64,000 bases of DNA from Flavobacterium sp. CECT 9288 (GCF_918731615.1 NZ_OU957226.1:2357501-2421500); one strand, 5' to 3'; counted from the stretch's first letter, positions 8,665-18,242 are shown. Made by a program: numbers and translations. The notes: generated by a model not told the origin, from the letters alone.

Positions 8665-8863
8665 AGCTTGTAGTATAAAACATAGACAAGAACAACCCTT
8701 AAAAGGTTTCCTTGCATGTGTTATTGAAACACCAAAAATAGAAATATTAAAAATAAGTAAGTAGCTGTAGTGTGTAAAAACATTTTTTATCAATTAATCC
8801 ACTAAGATTTACAACGGTAATTCTTTACCACTTTTTTTATACATTAGTGCAAACTAAAAAACT

Positions 8864-9757
8864 ATGAAAAAAATAACCAAAGAAGATATCAGTCAAGAGG
8901 TATTTGACTTATATGACGATTATGCACACAATAAAATTGATCGTCGCGGATTTGTAGAAAAACTATCCTTATTTGCTGTCGGTACCTTAACGCTTCCATC
9001 ATTATTGAGTTTCATGTCGCCTAATTATGTGGACTCTATTTTGATACAACCCGAAGACCCCAGAATAAAATCGGGATTTATTACTTACAACTCAGATAAA
9101 GGTGGCGGACCAATAAAAGGACTTTTATCTCAACCTACTAAAACCCGAAAAAAACTACCCGGAATTATTGTAGTACATGAAAACCGAGGTCTTAATCCGT
9201 ACATTGAAGATGTAGGTCGTAGAGGAGCTGTTGAAGGGTTTATAACACTTGCGCCAGATGCTTTATCTCCATTAGGTGGTTATCCTGGTAATGATGATGC
9301 AGGACGCGAACTTCAAAAGAAACGTACGCGCGAGGAAATGCTCGAAGATTTTATTGCTGCCTACCATTTTTTAAAATCGCACAAAGATTGCAACGGACAT
9401 ATAGGAGTTGTAGGGTTTTGTTTTGGAGGTTGGATTGCAAATATGATGGCGGTAAAAATACCAGAACTTGGTGCCGCAGTTCCTTATTATGGAGGGCAAC
9501 CCACAGCTGCCGAAGCCGAACTGATTAAAACCCCTATCCTAGCCCAATACGCAGGCTTAGACACCCGTGTGAACGAAGGTTGGCCTGCTTATGAAACCAT
9601 CTTAAAAAAGAACAATGTACAACATGTTGCCTATTTTTATGATGGTGTTAACCATGGTTTTCACAACAATACCACACCAAGATACGATGAAAAAGCCGCT
9701 ACTTTATCTTGGACCAGAACCATTGATTTTTTCAAGCAGGAATTAAAGAAGAAATAA
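8864..9757 (+). CDS. Dienelactone hydrolase family protein with Tat signal
   Basis: Alpha/beta hydrolase with the dienelactone-hydrolase triad readable as Cys186 (GFCFGGW), Asp233 (GLDTRV) and His264 (VNHGFH). Residues 26-52 start with a twin-arginine motif (DRRGFVEKL) followed by a hydrophobic stretch, so the protein is probably exported folded through the Tat system; about 25 residues precede the twin Arg, which is longer than usual. The substrate is unknown, and many homologues are general carboxylesterases. A terminator hairpin follows at 9772-9801, so this is a single-gene unit. Confidence 0.88.
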   Translation: MKKITKEDISQEVFDLYDDYAHNKIDRRGFVEKLSLFAVGTLTLPSLLSFMSPNYVDSILIQPEDPRIKSGFITYNSDKGGGPIKGLLSQPTKTRKKLPGIIVVHENRGLNPYIEDVGRRGAVEGFITLAPDALSPLGGYPGNDDAGRELQKKRTREEMLEDFIAAYHFLKSHKDCNGHIGVVGFCFGGWIANMMAVKIPELGAAVPYYGGQPTAAEAELIKTPILAQYAGLDTRVNEGWPAYETILKKNNVQHVAYFYDGVNHGFHNNTTPRYDEKAATLSWTRTIDFFKQELKKK

Positions 9758-9771
9758 TGAAATACAAGATT

Positions 9772-9801
9772 AAATTCCCAAATCATCTTTGGGAATTTTT
9801 G
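9772..9801 (+). terminator. Terminator after the dienelactone hydrolase gene
   Basis: Perfect arms AAATTCCCAAA (9772-9782) and TTTGGGAATTT (9788-9798) with a 5-base loop and a short T-run. It starts 14 bases after the stop codon. Confidence 0.8.
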
Positions 9802-9890
9802 TTTTGGTCTATAAAAATAAGTGCTTAAACTTTTCAACTGAACGTATCATTAACGTGAATTCCTAATAAATAAAAAGAATTATATCAAAA

Positions 9891-11180
9891 ATGAAACTAA
9901 AAATACTATCTCTCTTTGCTGTTTTATGGAGTATTAATGGAATGACGCAAGAATCCAAAGGATTGATCATAAAAGACATTAACTTAATAACAATGACCAG
10001 TCCAAATATTACTGAAAGAAAAAGCGTTTTAATTGAAAATGGCAAAATTGTAAAGATTGATGATTTCAATAAACTTTCAAAAAAATCAAACCATGAAGTA
10101 ATTGAGGGTTACAACAAGTTCTTGATGCCAGGATTAGCTGAAATGCACAGCCATGTCCCTGAAGAAAAAGATGTAGAGAATTATCTTTTAGAAAATATTG
10201 CCGCAGGAGTAACTCATATTAGGGTTATGAATACAAAAACACCTCAACTTTTATTAAAAAATAAAATTGAGACAGATAGCAATATAAGTAGCCCAAAAAT
10301 GCATTACAGTCATATAATATCACGTGAGGATAAATATACAGAACCGCAATTTGACAGTTTGATGGTTGCAATAAAAAAGAATAATCTTAATTTTATAAAA
10401 GTTTTTAGCATAGCTAATGAAGAAGTTTTTGACAACTTGATGAAATCGGCTAATAGAAATTCTATTATCGTTTGTGGACACTATCCTAAGGAAGTTGCAC
10501 TTGAAAAAGTACTGCAATCTGGTTACAAAAGCATTGAACATCTTGCTGGCTACGAAAAAATTAATGACCAAAGTGCTCTAGCAAATGCTATTTTATTAAC
10601 CAAAAAATATAGCGTTTACAACTGTCCTACGCTAGATTGGGATATTATGTCAGTAAAACTAAGTTATCCTAATGACTATAAAAATAGACTGGTTTATTTT
10701 AATGCTCCTAAAACGTATCTCGAAAAATGGGAAAAAGAATTAAACGATTATATAACTGCAAAAGGAAATGACCAAATCATACAAGCTGCAGAAAAATACA
10801 AACCTCAATTTCAATACAAACAAAAAATTCTAAAACAACTCAATGATAACAAATGCCTTTTGTTACTAGGTAGTGACCCTGCAGGCAGCTTTCAAATGAA
10901 CGGATTTAATATGTACGAAGAAATGGTAAATTGGTCAAATGCTGGAATTGATACCTTTACTATTTTAAAATCGGCCACTTCAACGCCTGCATCCTTTTTT
11001 GGTGAAACCAAAAATTGGGGGACAATTGAAATAGGTAAATCTGCTGATCTAATAATTCTAGACAAAAATCCATTACAAGATATCACCAACATCAAAACAG
11101 TTGCAATCACAATCATTGAAGGTAAAGTTTATGTAAAATCAGACCTACTAAAAAAGTTAGAATCAAATTCTAAGAATTAA
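9891..11180 (+). CDS. Exported amidohydrolase family protein
   Basis: Metal-dependent hydrolase of the amidohydrolase superfamily, close in layout to imidazolonepropionase- or prolidase-like members. A signal peptide (about residues 1-20) precedes a small beta domain. The TIM barrel then shows the HxH metal site at His86 and His88 (EMHSH), further His in CGHYP and IEHLAG, and the closing Asp in LLGSDPAGS. The C-terminal GKSADLIILDKNPLQDI is the usual return of the beta domain. The family motifs make activity likely, while the substrate (amide, dipeptide or cyclic) cannot be told. It stands alone, with 160 bp of featureless AT-rich sequence downstream. Confidence 0.85.
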   Translation: MKLKILSLFAVLWSINGMTQESKGLIIKDINLITMTSPNITERKSVLIENGKIVKIDDFNKLSKKSNHEVIEGYNKFLMPGLAEMHSHVPEEKDVENYLLENIAAGVTHIRVMNTKTPQLLLKNKIETDSNISSPKMHYSHIISREDKYTEPQFDSLMVAIKKNNLNFIKVFSIANEEVFDNLMKSANRNSIIVCGHYPKEVALEKVLQSGYKSIEHLAGYEKINDQSALANAILLTKKYSVYNCPTLDWDIMSVKLSYPNDYKNRLVYFNAPKTYLEKWEKELNDYITAKGNDQIIQAAEKYKPQFQYKQKILKQLNDNKCLLLLGSDPAGSFQMNGFNMYEEMVNWSNAGIDTFTILKSATSTPASFFGETKNWGTIEIGKSADLIILDKNPLQDITNIKTVAITIIEGKVYVKSDLLKKLESNSKN

Positions 11181-11339
11181 AAAATTGTGTGTTTCAAAAT
11201 ACTATCCTACGCTTACCAAAAAAATAAACAGCAAGCCAAACAAAAATTACTAAAGCTAGAACCCATTATATAACAACTCACAAGTAAATCCTAATTTTTA
11301 CTTTACTGGTTTTTAATAGCCTACCTTTCCAAGAAAGTC

Positions 11340-11948
11340 ATGGCTATAGCTCAAAAGGTTCAATTGGTAGAAGCATTATTTGACCGTCTTGAAAAGGAAA
11401 TTATAGTCTTTCAGGCCCAATCACAATTAAACTGTTGTAGCGGTTGCGGCGCATGTTGCAGTACTCCTGAAATAGAAGCGTCGCCATTAGAGTTTTTGCC
11501 TTGGGCACTGCATTTATTTTTGAATGGAGAAGCTGAAAAAAAGCTGGATATGTTAAAACATAAGTCCAATACTTTTTGTTACTTGTATCAACCTCTAACC
11601 TTAGTAGATCGAGCTATGGGGCGTTGCAGCAATTACCGATATCGCGGTTTAATCTGTAGGCTTTTTGGATATGCAGCCACGAGAGACAAATACGGTCAGC
11701 TACGATTAGCGACTTGCAAAATCATAAAAGAAGGACAAAACGAACACTACAAAACTACTGAAGAAGCTATAAGTAAAGGGCTTTACATTCCTGTTTTTAC
11801 AGACTATTACATGCAACTTTCCCAGATTGATGCACGTCTAGGCATTACCATGATGCCTATCAATAAAGCTTTAAGAACCGCTATTGAAGAAGTTCTACAC
11901 TATTATGCCTACCGTCCTTTTCCAAAAGATTTGGGTAATATTGCTTAA
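11340..11948 (+). CDS. YkgJ-family cysteine cluster protein
   Basis: A 202-residue protein with the N-terminal cluster CCSGCGACC (near residues 32-40) and further Cys in the CSNYRYRGLICRLFG and LATCK blocks, the arrangement expected for a metal- or Fe-S-binding CxxCxxCC-type protein. The function of the family is unknown. It ends just before a two-way terminator shared with the convergent carB gene. Confidence 0.8.
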   Translation: MAIAQKVQLVEALFDRLEKEIIVFQAQSQLNCCSGCGACCSTPEIEASPLEFLPWALHLFLNGEAEKKLDMLKHKSNTFCYLYQPLTLVDRAMGRCSNYRYRGLICRLFGYAATRDKYGQLRLATCKIIKEGQNEHYKTTEEAISKGLYIPVFTDYYMQLSQIDARLGITMMPINKALRTAIEEVLHYYAYRPFPKDLGNIA

Positions 11949-11967
11949 TCCAAAAACACAGTCCCAC

Positions 11968-11994
11968 AAAAAAAAGCCCCATTTGGGGCTTTTT
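11968..11994. terminator. Two-way terminator between the ykgJ-like gene and carB
   Basis: AGCCCC-ATTT-GGGGCT hairpin with an A-run on one side and a T-run on the other, so it can stop transcription from both convergent genes. Confidence 0.85.
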
Positions 11995-12014
11995 CAATAT
12001 AAATATTTAGAGTT

Positions 12015-14867
12015 TTATTTACTCAAATACATTTTTCTTCTAGAGTACAATTCATAAAACTGATCGTCTTTCAAGTCATCAATAAATAAAATACTTTCCC
12101 CTGTTGATTTCATTTCAGGTCCTAAAGCTTTGTTCACATTGTGGAACTTACTAAAAGAAAACACGGGCTGCTTAATGGCAAATCCTTTCAACTGCGGATT
12201 GAAGTCAAAATCAGTTACTTTATTGTGGCCTAACATCACTTTTGTTGCATAATTCACATACGGTTCTCCATAGGCTTTTGCAATAAACGGCACCGTACGA
12301 GATGCTCTTGGATTAGCTTCTATAATGTATACAATATCATTTTTTATCGCAAACTGAATGTTAATTAATCCAACTGTTTTAAGTGCCAAGGCAATTTTTT
12401 GAGTATGATCTTTTATTTGTTGCATTACAAACTCACCTAAGTTGAATGGAGGTAAAGTAGCATTACTGTCTCCAGAGTGTACACCACAAGGTTCAATATG
12501 TTCCATGATCCCTATGATGTATACATTTTCACCGTCGCAAATAGCATCTGCTTCAGCTTCAATAGCACCATCTAAGTAATGATCTAAAAGTAATTTATTC
12601 CCTGGAATAGTTTTCAATAAATTAATTACGTGTTCCTCAAGTTCTTGCTTGTTGATCACAATTTTCATTCCTTGCCCCCCTAAAACATAGGATGGACGAA
12701 TCAATAATGGAAAATCCAGTTGGTCTGCCAGCGCCGATGCTTCATCAGCAGTTTCTGCAATACCAAATTGCGGGAATGGAATAGCTAATTCTGTTAAAAG
12801 TTCAGAAAAACGCCCTCTATCTTCGGCTAAATCCAGTGCATCAAAACTAGTTCCTATGATTTTGATTCCGTACTTAGATAATTTTTCTGCTAATTTCAGA
12901 GCTGTTTGACCCCCTAGCTGAACAATAACCCCTTCTGGTTTTTCGTGTTGAATGATATCATAAATATGCTCCCAAAAAACAGGTTCAAAATACAATTTAT
13001 CGGCTGTATCAAAATCCGTCGAAACCGTTTCGGGATTACAGTTGATCATGATGGTTTCATAGCCGCACTCTTTGGCAGCTAGTACTCCGTGTACGCAAGA
13101 ATAATCAAATTCTATACCTTGCCCAATTCGATTTGGCCCTGAGCCCAAAACAATAATTTTCTTTTTATCAGTTACAATACTTTCATTATCCACATAACGT
13201 GTACCATCTGCTTTTTCAATTTCAGCTTCAAATGTAGAATAATAGTATGGTGTTTGCGCTTTAAACTCTGCAGCACAAGTATCTACCAGTTTAAATACGC
13301 GGTTGATATTTTTAGCGGTACGCAAATCATGAACTTGGCTTTCTAAGCAACCCATCATGTGCGCAATTTGTCTGTCAGCAAACCCTTTTTGTTTGGCTTC
13401 AAGTAATAATTCTCTTGGCAAAGTTTCAACTTTATAGTTTGAAATTTCTTTTTCTAAAGTATAAAGTTCTTCATATTGCTTCAAGAACCACATGTCTATT
13501 TTAGTGATTTCATGAATGCGGCTCAACGGAATTCCCATGGCAATAGCATCATAAATCACAAACACACGATCCCAACTTGCAAAAGTTAGTTTCTCAATAA
13601 TTTGTTCGTAGTTGGTGTATCCTTTTCCGTCAGCTCCTAAACCATTTCTTTTTATTTCCAATGATTGAGTGGCTTTATGAAGAGCTTCTTGAAACGAACG
13701 CCCAATTCCCATTACCTCACCAACAGATTTCATTTGAAGTCCTAAAGTTCTGTCAGCTCCTTCAAACTTATCAAAGTTCCAACGTGGTATTTTTACAATA
13801 ACATAATCTAAAGTCGGTTCAAACAAAGCCGAAGTTGACTTGGTAATTTGATTTTGTAATTCATCTAGATTGTAACCCAACGCCAGTTTAGAGGCGATTT
13901 TTGCAATTGGATATCCTGTTGCTTTTGATGCCAAAGCAGAAGAACGAGATACACGAGGATTGATCTCAATGGCTACAATATCTTCTTTATCATCTGGAGA
14001 AACAGCAAATTGTACGTTACATCCACCCGCAAAATTCCCTATGCTACGCATCATCAAGATAGCATAATCACGCATTTTTTGAAATGTTGTATCAGATAAA
14101 GTCATCGCTGGCGCAACTGTGATCGAATCTCCAGTGTGAATCCCCATCGGGTCCATATTTTCGATAGAACAAATGATAACTACATTATCGTTTTTGTCTC
14201 TCAAAAGTTCCAATTCATATTCTTTCCATCCCATCAAAGCTTTGTCAATCAAAACTTCATGTATAGGAGAAGCTTCTAAACCTCTAGTTAAAAGCTCATC
14301 AAAATCTTCTTTTTTGTATACAATAGCCGCTCCTGTTCCTCCTAAAGTAAATGAAGGACGAATTACCAATGGAAAACCAAATTCCTGTGCAATTTCTTTT
14401 CCTCTTAGGTAGGACGTACAAATTTCGGCAGGTGCAGTAGGTACATTGATTCTTTTTAGCAAAGCTTTAAATTGATCTCTATCTTCTGTAATATTGATGG
14501 CATTAACATCAACCCCAATTAATCGTACTCCAAAATCTTCCCAAATTCCCTTTTCTTCTGCCTCAAGACATAAATTCAAAGCCGTTTGTCCTCCCATAGT
14601 TGGCAATACCGCATCAATTTGAGGATGTGCTTTTAAAATTTCAATGATTGACTTTGTTGTCAATGGCTTCAAATAAACATGATCAGCCATTGAGGGGTCA
14701 GTCATAATTGTAGCTGGGTTAGAGTTGATTAAGATGACCTCAATTCCTTCTTCACGAATAGAACGTGCCGATTGTGAACCTGCATAATCAAATTCACAAG
14801 CTTGACCAATTACTATAGGACCTGAGCCTATTATCAAAACGGATTTTATAGATGTATCTTTTGGCAT
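12015..14867 (-). CDS. carB: Carbamoyl-phosphate synthase large subunit, short form without the allosteric domain
   Basis: Makes carbamoyl phosphate from bicarbonate, ammonia and two ATP for pyrimidine and arginine synthesis. Two homologous ATP-grasp halves are seen, each opening with GSGP-[IN]-x-IGQ and EFDY (about residues 12-32 and 540-565). The family start MPKDTSIKSVLIIGSGP places the ATG at 14867; a more upstream ATG at 14915 gives only low-complexity residues. The product has 950 residues, against about 1073 in Escherichia coli, and ends with KMYLSK right after the second ATP-grasp domain. The C-terminal MGS-like domain that binds UMP and ornithine is therefore missing. The small subunit carA is not in the window. 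Confidence 0.96.
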   Translation of the reverse strand: MPKDTSIKSVLIIGSGPIVIGQACEFDYAGSQSARSIREEGIEVILINSNPATIMTDPSMADHVYLKPLTTKSIIEILKAHPQIDAVLPTMGGQTALNLCLEAEEKGIWEDFGVRLIGVDVNAINITEDRDQFKALLKRINVPTAPAEICTSYLRGKEIAQEFGFPLVIRPSFTLGGTGAAIVYKKEDFDELLTRGLEASPIHEVLIDKALMGWKEYELELLRDKNDNVVIICSIENMDPMGIHTGDSITVAPAMTLSDTTFQKMRDYAILMMRSIGNFAGGCNVQFAVSPDDKEDIVAIEINPRVSRSSALASKATGYPIAKIASKLALGYNLDELQNQITKSTSALFEPTLDYVIVKIPRWNFDKFEGADRTLGLQMKSVGEVMGIGRSFQEALHKATQSLEIKRNGLGADGKGYTNYEQIIEKLTFASWDRVFVIYDAIAMGIPLSRIHEITKIDMWFLKQYEELYTLEKEISNYKVETLPRELLLEAKQKGFADRQIAHMMGCLESQVHDLRTAKNINRVFKLVDTCAAEFKAQTPYYYSTFEAEIEKADGTRYVDNESIVTDKKKIIVLGSGPNRIGQGIEFDYSCVHGVLAAKECGYETIMINCNPETVSTDFDTADKLYFEPVFWEHIYDIIQHEKPEGVIVQLGGQTALKLAEKLSKYGIKIIGTSFDALDLAEDRGRFSELLTELAIPFPQFGIAETADEASALADQLDFPLLIRPSYVLGGQGMKIVINKQELEEHVINLLKTIPGNKLLLDHYLDGAIEAEADAICDGENVYIIGIMEHIEPCGVHSGDSNATLPPFNLGEFVMQQIKDHTQKIALALKTVGLINIQFAIKNDIVYIIEANPRASRTVPFIAKAYGEPYVNYATKVMLGHNKVTDFDFNPQLKGFAIKQPVFSFSKFHNVNKALGPEMKSTGESILFIDDLKDDQFYELYSRRKMYLSK

Positions 14868-14965
14868 TTTATGTAGTGTTGTGTTGTTGTTGTTTATAAT
14901 TATTAAAAGTATCAAAAATAGACACTTAACTGTAAAATAACCTGTCCTTTTTTAACGAATAGGTA

Positions 14966-14999
14966 TAAAAAAAGGCGATACTAAAAAAAGTAACGCCTT
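14966..14999 (-). terminator. Terminator of rpmH
   Basis: Arms AAGGCGATACT and AGTAACGCCTT pair with one internal mismatch around an A-rich loop (T-rich on the minus strand), followed on the minus strand by seven T. It starts 20 bases after the rpmH stop. Confidence 0.8.
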
Positions 15000-15018
15000 A
15001 ATTATGTTTATAAAAACA

Positions 15019-15180
15019 TTATTTTTTGTGTCTTGGTTCACTAGAAACAGTCAATTTATGTCTTCCTTTAGCTCTTCTACGCGCAAGAACTTTTCTTCCA
15101 TTAGCAGAAGCCATTCTGTCCATAAATCCGTGCTTATTTCTTCTTTTTCTTTTCGATGGTTGAAATGTTCTTTTGCTCAT
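15019..15180 (-). CDS. rpmH: 50S ribosomal protein L34
   Basis: A 53-residue, strongly basic protein of the large ribosomal subunit. It starts [19 protein letters not shown] and continues with the L34 segment [21 protein letters not shown]; the length is right for the family. It lies on the minus strand opposite a spurious 71-codon frame. It has its own promoter (15251-15280) and terminator (14966-14999) and is therefore a single-gene unit, not next to rnpA or dnaA here. Confidence 0.96.
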
Positions 15181-15250
15181 TGCTTTGTATCTTTAAAATC
15201 TTATTTATATGTCTACTAATTTGAATAATTGTTTATTCGAAAACCGAGTG

Positions 15251-15280
15251 CAAATATACAAAGACTTTTTTTCCTCACAA
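15251..15280 (-). promoter_or_regulatory. Bacteroidota-type promoter of rpmH
   Basis: On the minus strand TTG (15278-15280), a 19-base spacer and TATATTTG (15251-15258) match the TTG-N19-TAnnTTTG consensus exactly. The implied leader before rpmH is about 65 bases. Confidence 0.8.
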
Positions 15281-15343
15281 GTAGTTTTGCAAAATTATTT
15301 TCAATTCATTTTACTATATTTGTAATCTTAAATTAAACATACT

Positions 15344-15859
15344 ATGTTTCACAGAAATATCAAACTTATTATTGCCGGACTTATTGTAGCTACTGGCATT
15401 TGGCAATTCACAGAGAGCAATATTGGTAATGGAATTTTTCTTTTACTAATCAGTGTTATCCCCGTATTTTTATACTTTAAAAATGAATTTATCCTTTTAG
15501 CATTTCTAAAATTAAGAAAACAAGACTTTGAAGGTGCAAAAAAATGGTTAGCATACATTAAAAATCCAGAAACAGCATTGATACAAAAACAACAAGGTTA
15601 TTTCAATTACCTTCACGGAATTATGCTTTCTCAAACCAATATCAATCAAGCTGAGAAATATTTCAAAAAAGCAATTGAATTGGGGTTATCAATGGATATG
15701 GATTTGGCTGTAGCCAAATTAAACCTTGCTGGTGTAGCCATGACGAGACGTCGTAAGTTAGAGGCAACAACATTATTGAACGAAGCTAAAAAATTAGACA
15801 AACAAAACATGCTGAAGGAACAAATTGTAATGATGAAAGAGCAAATGAAAAAGATGTAA
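15344..15859 (+). CDS. Membrane-anchored TPR-like protein
   Basis: A 171-residue protein with two predicted membrane helices at about 8-24 and 28-46, then a soluble helical region. Pairs of helices around EKYFKKAIELGLSMDMDLAV and AVAKLNLAGVAMTRRRKLEA resemble tetratricopeptide repeats, so a scaffold role in protein-protein contact is likely; the partner is unknown. A TATATTTG element at 15315-15322 lies just upstream, without a well-placed -33 TTG. A strong terminator follows. Confidence 0.65.
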   Translation: MFHRNIKLIIAGLIVATGIWQFTESNIGNGIFLLLISVIPVFLYFKNEFILLAFLKLRKQDFEGAKKWLAYIKNPETALIQKQQGYFNYLHGIMLSQTNINQAEKYFKKAIELGLSMDMDLAVAKLNLAGVAMTRRRKLEATTLLNEAKKLDKQNMLKEQIVMMKEQMKKM

Positions 15860-15885
15860 CTCTTTTTTTTAATAAATTAATTACG

Positions 15886-15914
15886 AACCACTTACAATTG
15901 TAAGTGGTTTTTTT
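15886..15914 (+). terminator. Terminator after the TPR-like gene
   Basis: Perfect 10-bp arms AACCACTTAC and GTAAGTGGTT with an AATT loop, then a run of T. Confidence 0.88.
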
Positions 15915-16009
15915 ATGCCTATTACAGTTTATCGATTTTTTTGGTAATTGAACGATTTTTTTAACATCAATAAACTTATTAACATACTTTTAAACAATAA
16001 TTGAAATAT

Positions 16010-16702
16010 ATGTGGAGAAAATTATACTTATTGTTGTTTTTCCTCTTTACCACAGGCAACTATGCTCAAGATAGTATTGTCTATTTTTCCGATGCGGTAA
16101 AACGCAATATAAAACCTTATAAATCAGCAAGTGCAATTGCTTTTGAAAACAAAGACTTCACAGAGGGCAAGCGGTTATTTGACTCACTAGTTCAACACAA
16201 ACTAAATGGAACTCTATTTGATGATTTTACCATAAAAGGATATAATTCAAAAAAAGTAATACTCCATAAAATAAACAAACCCATTTTATTAGTCACTTAT
16301 GCCAGCTGGTGCGTACGTAACAAAGGAGATGCTCCAGCTTTGAATACCCTAGCAAATAAATATGGTAATGATTTACAAATAGTCATAGTTTTTTGGGATA
16401 AAAAGAAAAATTTAAAAAAAACAGTAAATCAATTTAATTCTAAAATCAAGATTTGTTACGCTAATGAAGCCTATCAAAATGATTTTAAAATAGTAGCCAC
16501 TTTAAAGCACACATTAGGAATGCCTACCGTTTACTACATAGACGAAAATAAAAAGGTGGTAACTATTAACCGAATTAAAAATCAAAATAAAATAAAAATT
16601 TCTAAGGACGCAGCATTTGCTATGAGTTATTCTCTTTTTGAAGATATGATACGCACAACAAATACTAAATTAAGCCTCAATACAACTACAAGAAAACATT
16701 AA
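16010..16702 (+). CDS. Exported thioredoxin-fold protein with a degenerate active site
   Basis: With the ATG at 16010 the product has 230 residues and a signal peptide ending near NYAQ (residue 20). A TTG nine bases earlier would also start the frame but is less likely. The middle and C-terminal part looks like a TlpA/AhpC-type thioredoxin fold: PILLVTYASWCVRN, an ALNTLANKYGNDLQIVIVFW strand-helix-strand, and a cis-Pro region GMPTVYYIDENKKV. Where thioredoxins have CxxC it has C101-V-R-N, so the second Cys is missing and disulfide exchange by the usual route is unlikely. The role is unknown. Confidence 0.7.
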   Translation: MWRKLYLLLFFLFTTGNYAQDSIVYFSDAVKRNIKPYKSASAIAFENKDFTEGKRLFDSLVQHKLNGTLFDDFTIKGYNSKKVILHKINKPILLVTYASWCVRNKGDAPALNTLANKYGNDLQIVIVFWDKKKNLKKTVNQFNSKIKICYANEAYQNDFKIVATLKHTLGMPTVYYIDENKKVVTINRIKNQNKIKISKDAAFAMSYSLFEDMIRTTNTKLSLNTTTRKH

Positions 16703-16725
16703 ACACACTGTTTACACACAATATT

Positions 16726-17394
16726 TCAAATCTCATAACTATCCGTAATTATAAGTGGTAATTTCTCATTCAACCATTTGTATTTATTTAAAATCATAAT
16801 GTGAGTACCTCCTTTTACAACAATACATTTTTTTATATTTTTTATAGGAAAAACATCATCTTGATCGCCATGAATGTGCACTACGCTTTCATCAATTGTA
16901 ACTCTATCCCAAAGCACCACCTGCTCTACAGCCCAGGTTAAATAACGAATATCCCTTACCGATAAAAATTTCTCATACAACTTGAGTCTTTGATTCACTT
17001 TTTCACCAAAAGAGAATTTAGCTAAAGTTTCTATATTCAAAATCAAGTTCATCGGGATTAATTTATAAGCTTTAGTAGATTTCGCTACCTTTAATCTAAG
17101 AGGGAACTCAGCATTACTCTTGACACTGGAAATAATAATAACTTTGCTAACCTCAATATGTTTGGCCATTTCCTGAACTAAAATACCTCCAAAAGAGACC
17201 CCTACTAAAACAGGATTTCTATGAACTATTTTATCTGCTATTCTCTTGGCGTATGCTATTAAGGTTTCATTATCAAATGGAATTTCCCACTCCAAGTAAT
17301 GCATTTCAAAATCTGTCTCAGGTAATTTTATACGCTCAAAAATAGTTGTACTAGCTGCCAACCCAGGCATAAAATAGACATGTGTTTTACTCAT
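16726..17394 (-). CDS. Small alpha/beta hydrolase
   Basis: A 222-residue alpha/beta hydrolase. The nucleophile elbow is GVSFGG (in LVGVSFGGILVQEMAKHI), an early FMPGLAASTTIFERI loop can form the oxyanion hole, and the C-terminal VVKGGTHIM supplies the catalytic His. The Asp is probably in HIHGDQDDVFP. No signal peptide is seen. The substrate is unknown, and the gene lies head-to-head with pirin. Confidence 0.8.
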   Translation of the reverse strand: MSKTHVYFMPGLAASTTIFERIKLPETDFEMHYLEWEIPFDNETLIAYAKRIADKIVHRNPVLVGVSFGGILVQEMAKHIEVSKVIIISSVKSNAEFPLRLKVAKSTKAYKLIPMNLILNIETLAKFSFGEKVNQRLKLYEKFLSVRDIRYLTWAVEQVVLWDRVTIDESVVHIHGDQDDVFPIKNIKKCIVVKGGTHIMILNKYKWLNEKLPLIITDSYEI

Positions 17395-17508
17395 AATTGC
17401 TTTTAACTTATTTATAACATCTTTAAGGATTATAATCCCGAAATTTGTTTAAAATTAATTTTTTTTTAGAAAATACACCCATATCAAATCATATATTAAT
17501 ATTAAATT

Positions 17509-18228
17509 ATGACTTCGCAACTATATAAAGCAAATACAAGAGGTACTGCCGATTTTGGTTGGCTTCAAGCTAATTTTTCTTTTTCGTTTGGAAACTATTT
17601 CAATCCAGAACGTGTACAATTTGGAATGTTGCGCGTACTAAATGACGATACCATTGCTGCAGGCGCAGGTTTTGGTACGCACGGTCACGCCAATATGGAA
17701 ATCATCACGATTCCACTTGAAGGTGGCTTGATGCACAAAGACAGCATGGGTAACGAAGGTATTATTCGCTTTGGCGAAGTGCAAGTAATGAGTGCCGGTA
17801 GCGGAGTGGAACATTCTGAAATGAACGCCAGCAAAACAGAACGCACTAAGACTTTACAGTTATGGGTTTTTCCAGATACAGAAGAAGTAACACCTCGCTA
17901 CGACCAAAAATCATTTGACCTAGAACAGCACAAAAACACTTTCATAAACGTAGTTTCACCAAAAGACCAAAACGATGGAAACGCGCTTTGGGTGCACCAA
18001 AAAACGTTTTTCAACTTAGGTATTTTTGACGAGAACACTGCGGTAAACCACCCGATTCAGATTCCTAACAACGGGGTTTATTTATTTTTGATAGAAGGTG
18101 AAATTGAAATAAACAACCAAATTCTGACTGCAAGAGATGCAATCGGAATAACCGCGACAACTGCAATTGACATTAAAATTAATAGTACAGCTAAAATACT
18201 GTTGATTGAAGTACCAATGCAGCAGTAA
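17509..18228 (+). CDS. Pirin family protein (bicupin)
   Basis: A 239-residue cupin-fold protein of the YhhW/pirin group, some members of which have quercetin 2,3-dioxygenase activity. The metal-binding residues of the first cupin are visible in HGHANMEI and EHSEMNAS (His, His, His, Glu). The second cupin half (about 130-239) is less conserved. The biological substrate is not known. A small GNAT gene follows after 14 bases and is probably co-transcribed. Confidence 0.88.
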   Translation: MTSQLYKANTRGTADFGWLQANFSFSFGNYFNPERVQFGMLRVLNDDTIAAGAGFGTHGHANMEIITIPLEGGLMHKDSMGNEGIIRFGEVQVMSAGSGVEHSEMNASKTERTKTLQLWVFPDTEEVTPRYDQKSFDLEQHKNTFINVVSPKDQNDGNALWVHQKTFFNLGIFDENTAVNHPIQIPNNGVYLFLIEGEIEINNQILTARDAIGITATTAIDIKINSTAKILLIEVPMQQ

Positions 18229-18242
18229 CCATCCTTATTTTT

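Noticed and set aside
8665-8793. Upstream start of the potassium channel
   Set aside because: The 43 extra residues are hydrophobic and Cys-rich, unlike Kir N-termini; the ATG at 8664 gives a normal one.
14868-14915. Upstream start of CarB
   Set aside because: It adds only low-complexity residues and overlaps the likely promoter; homologues begin at MPKD.
15004-15219. Plus-strand frame of 71 codons across the rpmH region
   Set aside because: It is the antisense shadow of rpmH, whose 53-residue product, promoter and terminator all lie on the minus strand.
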